Of a stretch of DNA of 64,000 bases, positions 58,002 to 64,000 are shown piece by piece. Under the pieces are notes generated by a model, which saw only the letters and a list, made by a program, of their open reading frames with translations, did not search any database and was not told where the DNA came from. Origin of the DNA: Pseudomonas abietaniphila (lineage in GTDB: Bacteria > Pseudomonadota > Gammaproteobacteria > Pseudomonadales > Pseudomonadaceae); contig NZ_FNCO01000015.1 of assembly GCF_900100795.1 (NCBI RefSeq), positions 62,001 to 126,000 on the forward strand, written 5' to 3'. The translations under genes were made by a program, and so were the position numbers. The stretch's first letter is position 1; every line of letters begins with the position of its first letter.

Positions 58002-60071
58002 TTACATCATCGGCGAGGCCATGCTCACCACCCGCAATGCCAGGCCTTCATAGGCGTCGAGGGTAATGGTGAACTCGCCCTCCTCCGTCAGATCGCCTTC
58101 GACCCGCTCGTTGATGATGTCCACCACCGGGCCCGGAGCAATGCCGGGCAGGTGCAGGGTTTCAACGATGGCTTCAGCGCTGAAGTTGAGCGCCGTGATC
58201 TGGGTGCCTTTCCCGGCGGGCAGCTCGTGCACCATGATCAGCAGGCCTGGATGCTCGACATCCGGAATCAGGATCTGCCGACTGGCCGCGATGTCGTAGG
58301 CGCGTCGCACGGCGAGTATTTTCTTCAACTGCGAGGCGAAGGAGTCCGGGCTTTGCAGTTGCTCCACGAGGCTGCCGTACAGCGTTTTGGCCCGCGGCAT
58401 GCCGCCTGTGGAGACATCGGCCTCAGGGTCCATGTCCACCAGGTCGTAAGCGCCACGGTGAATCCAGCGCGTATCGCCATCCCCCATCAAGTGCGCCACT
58501 TGCTCGGCAGGCAGCGGCAAGGCGCCCACCAGGTCCCAGCCCGACAGGGCAAAGACACCCGGTTGCATGGCGTTGAACATCACCAGCAGCAGGTGGATAT
58601 GTTTGATGGTGACGATATCTTTCGCCGTGATGCTGTCCAGATCACGGATGCCCAGCGCAGCGGTAATGATGCTGGCGGTGGTGCAGGACACGCCGTTGGT
58701 CACGAACTTGAGGTTGTACGGCGCGTGCTCGCCGGCAAGGCGCTCGTACATTTCCTCACGGATGTGCTCACGCAGGATGTTGCCCGGAAAGGTCTGGCCC
58801 ATGTACAGGTACTGATCGTGGGCGTGCAGGGTCCAGAAATGCACCAGTTCCAGGGTCAGCTCGTCATGGTTCTGCAGCGCGTGAATCAGTGACGCCGGAT
58901 CAATGCCGAAGTCATGTACCTGGCGCAGCATCAGGCGCAGGAACTCAGTCCGGCCCGTCAGCAGCGCGTGCTGATAAGCCGGACGGGTGATGAAGTCATA
59001 AGACAGGTCAGCACCGCCGTGAGACATGGCAGCGATGTCGTCGATGGTCAGGTTCAGCTCCTGGAAGCTGAAACCACCCGCCTTGCGAATCGCGCCTGCC
59101 AGCAGCTGGTTACCGGTAATCGACAACGGATGGCTCTCGGACCAGGCGGTGCCTTCGGCCTTGCGTTCAACGCCCAGGAAGCCGTTGGCATCCAGACGCA
59201 GCACCCGCGCGCCCATGACGTCGATCGCGTGCAGGGCGTCGCCGATGATCATCTGTTGAGCAGCGAAGCTGGGGTCCAGCCAGTTCAACGAAGGCTGACC
59301 TTCCTTGAAGTAATGCAAATACACCCATCGCCGCGCTTTGCCGTCCACCCCCGTGATCACCGGTGTGGTGCTCCAGTCGGTCTCTTTCACGCCCGGCTCG
59401 AAGAAAATCACCCGCTGCAACTGACCGACGATGTAATGCTTGTCGCGCAATGCGTCAACGGTCGCGGGTGGCAGGTTGATCGCATCTCGCCCGGCCGGGA
59501 CTTCGGGCAACAGTGGCCAGTCCTCCTCCTTGATTTCGACCATGTGGTACAGGCCCGGGTATTCCTCGTAGGCGAGTTCGGCCAGTCGGAAATCCGCGCC
59601 TTTACCGGTGTGAGACGGGATCACGTCATCGACGATCACCGCGTTATGCGCGGCGGCGATACGGCTCAGGTTGAGGAATTGCGCGTCGGTGCCCAGGTCG
59701 CCATCCACTTCGAAACTGATGCGGTCGAAGTTGCCGTCAATGCTCGGCGTGCGCTGCCGACCCTTGAGGCCACCCGAGGCCTTGAGCGGACCGTTATGGA
59801 TGCCTTGAATGCCGATTTCGGACAAGGCGTGCCACAGCGTTTCATCGCCCAGCGCTTCCAGCACCGAACCGCCTTCACGGGTGATGATCGACGCCGGATA
59901 CGCGGTGAACCACACCGATGCAATGGCGGATGCATCTCGCGGCCGGGCCAGTGCATAAGGCCGTTGCCAGAGACGACCCTGGCCACCATAAAGTTTGGCG
60001 CGTTGCTTTGCGGCGTTGAGCATCGACTGCTCAACCAGCCATTCCACGTACTGCTTGTCCGGTGTGGTCAT
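58002..60071 (-). CDS. treS: Trehalose synthase (maltose alpha-D-glucosyltransferase), TreS
   Basis: The 689-aa GH13-family enzyme interconverts maltose and trehalose. It closely matches the P. stutzeri-type TreS of equal length: QYVEWLVEQSMLNAAKQRAK start, DDVIPSHTGKGADFRL, RLDANGFLGVER (nucleophile Asp region), GFSFQELNLTIDD (acid/base) and IHALQNHDELTLE (third carboxylate). The 5' start is ATG 60071 with GGA upstream. Longer frames to 60332 encode no conserved residues. There is no signal peptide, so it is cytoplasmic. It may serve osmoprotection or glycogen/trehalose turnover. The 288-base gap upstream shows no element I can name. Confidence 0.9.
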   Translation of the reverse strand: MTTPDKQYVEWLVEQSMLNAAKQRAKLYGGQGRLWQRPYALARPRDASAIASVWFTAYPASIITREGGSVLEALGDETLWHALSEIGIQGIHNGPLKASGGLKGRQRTPSIDGNFDRISFEVDGDLGTDAQFLNLSRIAAAHNAVIVDDVIPSHTGKGADFRLAELAYEEYPGLYHMVEIKEEDWPLLPEVPAGRDAINLPPATVDALRDKHYIVGQLQRVIFFEPGVKETDWSTTPVITGVDGKARRWVYLHYFKEGQPSLNWLDPSFAAQQMIIGDALHAIDVMGARVLRLDANGFLGVERKAEGTAWSESHPLSITGNQLLAGAIRKAGGFSFQELNLTIDDIAAMSHGGADLSYDFITRPAYQHALLTGRTEFLRLMLRQVHDFGIDPASLIHALQNHDELTLELVHFWTLHAHDQYLYMGQTFPGNILREHIREEMYERLAGEHAPYNLKFVTNGVSCTTASIITAALGIRDLDSITAKDIVTIKHIHLLLVMFNAMQPGVFALSGWDLVGALPLPAEQVAHLMGDGDTRWIHRGAYDLVDMDPEADVSTGGMPRAKTLYGSLVEQLQSPDSFASQLKKILAVRRAYDIAASRQILIPDVEHPGLLIMVHELPAGKGTQITALNFSAEAIVETLHLPGIAPGPVVDIINERVEGDLTEEGEFTITLDAYEGLALRVVSMASPMM

Positions 60072-60359
60072 AGGGTCCAGGGTTCCGTCTTCAAATGAGG
60101 TTTGGAGAGGTCGCCCCAGGCGCTCACGCGCGCGGTCGGGACGATCCTGTCTACGCCGTTGCTTATGTCTATGAGCGTTGACAGACGTAAACGTTGCATG
60201 AAGACCGGAAATGAGGGGCTGCCTGCGGGGATGGGGTGACTCGGGAATGCCTGATACTGCGCATGCACAGATCTTACTGCCGGTTCCCGGCAGATCGCGG
60301 GCAAGGTGGAACGCCACCCCACTCACAAGCAAGCCCTACCAACACGAAAAAGCCCAACC

Positions 60360-61007
60360 TCAATACCGCGCCGCGTTAACGATAAACTCCTGATACCCCG
60401 AAAAAATCACATACACCGCGAAATAACAGAAAATCGCCGCCGACACCCAATAGGACACCTTCAACAGCTTGTCACCCAGCAGCCGCCCGCCATGACTGGC
60501 CGCGAAACAGATAAACACACACCACGCCACACCCGCACTGAAAAAGCCTGACAGAAACAACGCCGTGCTCAGACTGCCATGCCCACCCGCCCGCGAGATC
60601 AACGTCCCACCCACGGCGGCAAACCACAGGATCGCAGTCGGCGAGGACACCGCCAAAAACACCCCTCGCGAAAACTCCCTGAGCCCTGAACGATTGTCGA
60701 CGTCATTGGCCATCACCAGCCCGCTGTGACTGCTCAACGCCGACATCACCATCTTCACGGCGAAACCCATCAGCAGCACCGAGCCGCCAAGCCAAAGCGC
60801 CCACCGCACCCACTCGTATTGCAACAATACCGTCATCCCGGCCAGCGCCAGAATCGCGTAGAACAGATCGCCAAAGCAGGTCCCCAACCCCAGCCAGAAC
60901 CCTTGCAGATACCCGCGCTGCATGGCGAGCGTGATCATTGCGATGTTGGCGACGCCGATGTCCAGGCACAGGGAAAGGCTCAGCAAAAAGCCGCTGGTGA
61001 ACTCCAT
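60360..61007 (-). CDS. LysE/RhtB-family amino acid exporter
   Basis: The 215-aa protein has six hydrophobic helices and the family N-terminus (SGFLLSLSLCLDIGVANIAMITLAMQRGYLQGFWLGLGTCFGDLFYAILAL). A Trp/Gly-rich middle (LWLGGSVLLMGFAVK) and a C-terminal helix follow. Family members export basic or small amino acids. The start is ATG 61007. The preceding 63-residue extension is not conserved in type. It is a single gene. Confidence 0.87.
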   Translation of the reverse strand: MEFTSGFLLSLSLCLDIGVANIAMITLAMQRGYLQGFWLGLGTCFGDLFYAILALAGMTVLLQYEWVRWALWLGGSVLLMGFAVKMVMSALSSHSGLVMANDVDNRSGLREFSRGVFLAVSSPTAILWFAAVGGTLISRAGGHGSLSTALFLSGFFSAGVAWCVFICFAASHGGRLLGDKLLKVSYWVSAAIFCYFAVYVIFSGYQEFIVNAARY

Positions 61008-61147
61008 GTTTGATATCCGTCGAAAGCTGTTGTGTGGGTGCGATTTAAAAACAGCGCGCAGGATAGCGGGATTGAATGATTTTGCCGATGGCCAGGTTGT
61101 CGCGAAGGTCAGGATTACCGACCGAACCCTGCCCGCAACATCAACGC

Positions 61148-61588
61148 TTAAACCGTCGGCTGTTTGCGAAAACTGACGGCAATCCGATTCCAGCAATTGA
61201 TCGTCGCGATGCCCACCGTCAGATCGACCACTTCGCGCTCGTTGAAATGCGCGCAGAGTTGCTCATACAGCGCATCCCGCATGGAAGGCTGATCCAGCAT
61301 CGTCACCGCATCGCACCACGCCAACGCCGCACGTTCGCGCTCGGTGAACAGGCTGCAAGTCCGCCACACCACCAGACTGTGCAGGCGGCGCGGGCTCTCA
61401 CCGTTCTTGCGCGCTTGCGTCGCATGCATGTCGGCACAGAACGCACAGTCGTTGAGTTGCGACACCCGAAGTTTGATCAGCTCCATCAGGCCCTTTTCAA
61501 CACACAAGTCGAAGTTGGCCGCTTCCAGCAGCATGATTGCCTTGAGCGCCTCGGGCGAGGCGGTGTAATAGTCCAGGCGAGGTTCCAC
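61148..61588 (-). CDS. AhpD/carboxymuconolactone decarboxylase-family protein
   Basis: The 146-aa all-helical protein has the redox-active pair Cys48/Cys51 (NDCAFCADMH) with His55, as in AhpD-like alkylhydroperoxidases, and LFTERERAALAWCDAVT. It probably reduces organic peroxides or related electrophiles. The start is GTG 61588 with AAGG upstream. It is divergent from a MocR-type regulator, which likely controls it. A related gene at 63264-63716 lacks the active-site residues. Confidence 0.85.
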   Translation of the reverse strand: MEPRLDYYTASPEALKAIMLLEAANFDLCVEKGLMELIKLRVSQLNDCAFCADMHATQARKNGESPRRLHSLVVWRTCSLFTERERAALAWCDAVTMLDQPSMRDALYEQLCAHFNEREVVDLTVGIATINCWNRIAVSFRKQPTV

Positions 61589-61653
61589 GGGGCGGCCTTC
61601 ATTCGGGTGCTCGGAGCCTCAACGTTAACCGCCTGCCCTGCTCCACGCGACGG

Positions 61654-61705
61654 CCAATCCCGGTTGTTTTCACCTGACCAATGCCCCCGCACAGGAGACC
61701 AATCC
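61654..61705. promoter_or_regulatory. Three direct repeats as a MocR operator
   Basis: CCAATCC (61654-61660), CCAATGC (61678-61684) and CCAATCC (61699-61705) are direct repeats spaced 24 and 21 bases, about two helical turns, in the 213-base gap between divergent genes. Multiple direct repeats are typical operators of MocR/PdxR regulators. Confidence 0.5.
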
Positions 61706-61801
61706 TGGCTTTTTTGAATGCGCAGCTATACCGCTTTGACGGCGGCTGACTAGAATTCCAGATCGTGGGCCAACGTCGCTCATCTCGTTCGGGAGCCGGT
61801 C

Positions 61802-63235
61802 GTGGAACTTCATATCGTCATTCAAGGCCGCAAAGACCTGGCGAACCAGTTGTATGAGCAGTTACGCGACAACATCGAATCAGGGCGTCTGGCCGCCGGG
61901 GTACAACTGCCGCCCAGTCGTCTGCTCGCCGCGCAACTGGGCCTGTCGCGCAAGACCATTTCAGACACCTACAGCCGTCTCACCTATGAGAACTACCTGG
62001 TCGGCAAAATCGGCAGCGGCACGTTCGTCAACGCGCTGAACGCGCCGACCCAGCGCCGCCAGACCACCTCACAACTCGCCAGCGCGACGCGGATAAGCAA
62101 ATGGCAGGACATCTCGCTGCCACTGCGTCACCCGACGCTGGAAGGCACGCTGCGTTGCGACTTTATCGGCGGCGCCACCGCCAAGACTCAGTTCCCCCAC
62201 GACGAGTGGCGACGCTGCACGCAATATGCGTTGCGCCAGATGACTCAAGCCCGGGGTTTTTACAGTCAGCCAGAAGGCTTGCCGGCTTTGCGCAGTGCCA
62301 TCGCGGGTCACATTGCGTTTGCCCGTGGGGTGAAATGCACGGCCGACGACATTGTGGTGTGCAACGGCGCGCAACAGGCGCTCGACTTGATCGCCAGGGT
62401 GCTGATCGAACCGGGTTGCACCGTGGCCATGGAAGACCCCGGTTACACACCGGCGCGCCAATTGTTCGCGGCGCAAGGCGCTGAGGTGGTCAGCGTCCCG
62501 GTGGACAGCGAAGGCATCGTCGTTGAGCAGATTCCCGAAAACACCCATGCGATCTACGTCACGCCGTCGCACCAGATGCCGTTGGGCATGCCCATGAGCC
62601 TTGCACGCCGCGAGGCCCTGCTGCACAAGGCCAGTCGCATCGGCGCGATCATCATCGAAGACGATTACGACAGCGAGTTTCGCTACGAAGGCCGGCCGAC
62701 CGACTCCCTGCAGAGCATGGATCAATTCGGTGTCGTGGCCTATGTGGGCACCTTCTCCAAAACCTTGTTGCCGGAGTTGCGACTGGGTTATGCCGTGTTG
62801 CCGGAGGCCATTCGTGAAGCCGTCATCAAGGCCAAGCAACTGACCGACTGGCATACCAGCACGTTGCCGCAATGGGCACTGACCAAGTTCATCAGCGAAG
62901 GCCTGTTGAACAAGCACATTCGCCGCTGCCACTCCATTTACGCCGGCCGTCGCGACCGGATTCTGGCCCGATTTGCCGGAGATCTGTCGCCATGGATGGA
63001 GGCGATTCCATCGACCGCCGGGTTCCACATGGCGGTCATGTTCAAAGTGCCGATCAATGTGCCGTTGTTGGTTGAACTGGCGCGCAAGGTCGAGATCGGG
63101 CTGTATCCGCTGACCGGGTTCTTCACCGACGCTGCGCCACGGGACGGCCTGATTCTCGGGTTTGGCGCAGTCGAAACCCTGGACATCGATCCGGCGCTGG
63201 ACCGGCTGCGCGATGTGCTGACTCAGATCGCATGA
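61802..63235 (+). CDS. MocR/PdxR-type transcriptional regulator with aminotransferase domain
   Basis: The 477-aa fusion has an N-terminal GntR winged helix (NQLYEQLRDNIESGRLAAGVQLPPSRLLAAQLGLSRKTISDTYSRL) joined to a fold-type I aminotransferase domain with FYSQPEGLPALRSAIAGHI, IVVCNGAQQALDLIARVL, EDDYDSEFRY and the PLP Lys in GTFSKTLLPELRLGY. The GTG start has GGAG upstream. MocR proteins use PLP adducts to sense amines or amino acids. It probably controls the divergent AhpD-like gene, an unusual pairing. Confidence 0.9.
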   Translation: MELHIVIQGRKDLANQLYEQLRDNIESGRLAAGVQLPPSRLLAAQLGLSRKTISDTYSRLTYENYLVGKIGSGTFVNALNAPTQRRQTTSQLASATRISKWQDISLPLRHPTLEGTLRCDFIGGATAKTQFPHDEWRRCTQYALRQMTQARGFYSQPEGLPALRSAIAGHIAFARGVKCTADDIVVCNGAQQALDLIARVLIEPGCTVAMEDPGYTPARQLFAAQGAEVVSVPVDSEGIVVEQIPENTHAIYVTPSHQMPLGMPMSLARREALLHKASRIGAIIIEDDYDSEFRYEGRPTDSLQSMDQFGVVAYVGTFSKTLLPELRLGYAVLPEAIREAVIKAKQLTDWHTSTLPQWALTKFISEGLLNKHIRRCHSIYAGRRDRILARFAGDLSPWMEAIPSTAGFHMAVMFKVPINVPLLVELARKVEIGLYPLTGFFTDAAPRDGLILGFGAVETLDIDPALDRLRDVLTQIA

Positions 63236-63263
63236 GGGCCAGCCTTATTTTGTCAGCGTGTCT

Positions 63264-63716
63264 TCACTCCAGGCCCTGTCCGAAACTGATCCTCAATCGG
63301 TTCCAGCTGTTGACCGTCGAAATCAGCAGCGTCAGGTCCACGCGTTCACTTTCAATGAACTGAGTCGACAACCAGGCGTAATCGGCATCCGGGGCATGGC
63401 TGCGGGCGATGCCAGTAACACTTTCGGTCCAGGCCAGGGCCGCCCGCTCACGCTCGCTGAACAAGGGCGACTCCCGCCACAGCGCCACCGCGTAAAGCTT
63501 GCGCTCGGATTCGCCCTGCAAACTCGCCTCGTGGGTGTAACGGTCCACCGACCAGGCACACCCGTTGAGCTGCGACGCACGCACCTTGACCAACGCAACC
63601 AGCGACGGCTCAAGGGGCAGCCGATTCACCGCCTGCTCCAGCGCTAGCATGGCCTTGATCGCAACCGGAGAAACCGAGGGAGAGTCGAGGCGGGGACGGT
63701 CTATTGGCGGGCGCAT
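63264..63716 (-). CDS. AhpD/CMD-family paralog with degenerate active site
   Basis: The 150-aa protein is similar in length and layout to the 61.1-kb gene (LFSERERAALAWTESVTGIA, TVNSWNRLRISFGQ). The active site reads NGCAWSVDRYTH: Cys53 is kept, but Ser56 replaces the second Cys and Tyr60 the expected His. Peroxidase activity by the CxxC mechanism is therefore unlikely. It may be a structural or regulatory partner, or a relic. The start at 63716 (GAGAG upstream) is preferred over TTG 63734. It converges on the MocR gene. Confidence 0.82.
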   Translation of the reverse strand: MRPPIDRPRLDSPSVSPVAIKAMLALEQAVNRLPLEPSLVALVKVRASQLNGCAWSVDRYTHEASLQGESERKLYAVALWRESPLFSERERAALAWTESVTGIARSHAPDADYAWLSTQFIESERVDLTLLISTVNSWNRLRISFGQGLE

Positions 63717-63906
63717 GGCGACTCTCGTTGTCAAAGACAGACCGCCAGCTTATGCGCCGCACGGGTCACGTCCCAATAGCCAATACCGGAAAAGATCAAG
63801 TGGCCATTGCCCATCGGTACGCGGTGAAAGGGAACTTCCGCGGCGCTCGCCTGCCGACTACAGAGGCGCCGGACACTTCGTCCGCTGAATAAAGGAGGCT
63901 TTTCAC

Positions 63907-64000
63907 ATGCCTGACTCAAACGGCAAGGTTCGCTACGCGGTGGTCGCCGGGGGCTGGATTTCTCAGGGCGCGTTCATGCCCGGGCTGGAGCAGACCGACA
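63907..64000 (+). CDS. Gfo/Idh/MocA-family oxidoreductase, 3' partial
   Basis: A GGAGG site nine bases upstream precedes an ATG. The 31 visible codons read MPDSNGKVRYAVVAGGWISQ and onward, the first beta-strand and glycine loop of the Rossmann fold in Gfo/Idh/MocA proteins, with a Gly-Trp in place of the common Gly-x-Gly-x-x-Gly. The gene continues beyond the window. The 190-base gap before it holds no clear promoter elements. Confidence 0.7.
   Translation, partial: MPDSNGKVRYAVVAGGWISQGAFMPGLEQTD

Noticed and set aside
58914..60098. 394-aa plus-strand frame opposite treS
   Set aside because: It is antisense to a full-length trehalose synthase and has no recognisable domain.
60072..60332. 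N-terminal extension of treS
   Set aside because: The extra 87 residues show no conserved motif. The match to the known 689-aa enzyme starts at ATG 60071.
1..64000. CRISPR arrays, tRNA/rRNA genes, insertion sequences or prophage
   Set aside because: No regularly spaced repeats, tRNA-like cloverleafs, transposase frames or phage structural genes were found. The only interspersed repeats are REP-type.

Overview
The window looks like chromosomal DNA of a fluorescent Pseudomonas (P. fluorescens group or close relative). The reasons are high GC with strong G/C third positions, Shine-Dalgarno-led genes in short same-strand operons, a complete mtlRE-FGKDYZ mannitol/sorbitol operon with the P. fluorescens gene order, the Pseudomonas-type 689-aa trehalose synthase, and REP/REPIN palindromes of the kind scattered through these genomes. 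I see no rRNA, tRNA, CRISPR array, insertion sequence or prophage gene. Genes at both edges are cut.

Layout. 0-2.4 kb: 3' part of a glycosyltransferase, cobF (cobalamin), and a toxin-first type II toxin-antitoxin pair. 2.5-12.1 kb: AraC-type activator and polyol operon: ABC importer (mtlEFGK), mannitol dehydrogenase, xylulokinase and fructokinase. Its leader carries an A-rich Hfq/Crc-like site and a UUCG hairpin next to the Shine-Dalgarno. 12.1-17 kb: HxlR regulator divergent from a quinone-oxidoreductase-like gene, an RcnB-like periplasmic protein, an auxin-efflux-type carrier, and an SDR divergent from a LysR regulator. 17.1-19.6 kb: a bufferin operon: a Cys-containing secreted peptide (BufA), an MNIO/DUF692 enzyme (BufB), its DUF2063 partner (BufC) and a DoxX membrane protein (BufD), behind a sequence matching an ECF sigma-F-type promoter. 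19.7-21.9 kb: a GMC flavoprotein and its Tat-exported subunit 3.

22.0-31.4 kb is a minus-strand accessory catabolic cluster: a DctA-like carrier, a carboxymuconolactone decarboxylase-like protein, an SDR, a PDC-lactonase-like amidohydrolase, an SMP-30 lactonase, a lone ModA-like binding protein, two tandem exported alpha/beta-hydrolase-fold proteins with Ala at the nucleophile position, and an EthD-like protein. A divergent LysR regulator sits at its head. The gene set suggests periplasmic and cytosolic processing of a lactone or aromatic acid that I cannot name. Several genes have (AAN)n leaders that suggest Hfq/Crc catabolite control.

31.4-41.6 kb: housekeeping and stress genes (DUF1349, gloA, a class C serine hydrolase, MFS, ilvE, an MBL hydrolase, a SIRT4-like sirtuin, a DUF2817 peptidase), a truncated VOC gene with REP debris, and a 1.2-kb gene-poor stretch. 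41.6-52.3 kb: eight same-strand genes that could form one envelope-spanning import route: TonB, ExbB, ExbD, a 910-aa TonB-dependent receptor, and a YejABEF-type peptide ABC importer. 52.5-64 kb: a COG0701 permease, the mnmH-selD selenium pair, a lipoprotein, MFS, treS, a LysE exporter, and a MocR-type regulator flanked by two AhpD/carboxymuconolactone-decarboxylase paralogs, one of which has lost its catalytic residues. A Gfo/Idh/MocA oxidoreductase starts at the right edge.

The most interesting items are the bufferin operon with its promoter match, the TonB-Yej import cluster, the lactone-type cluster with Ala-nucleophile hydrolase-fold proteins, and the MocR/AhpD-like trio with three direct repeats.
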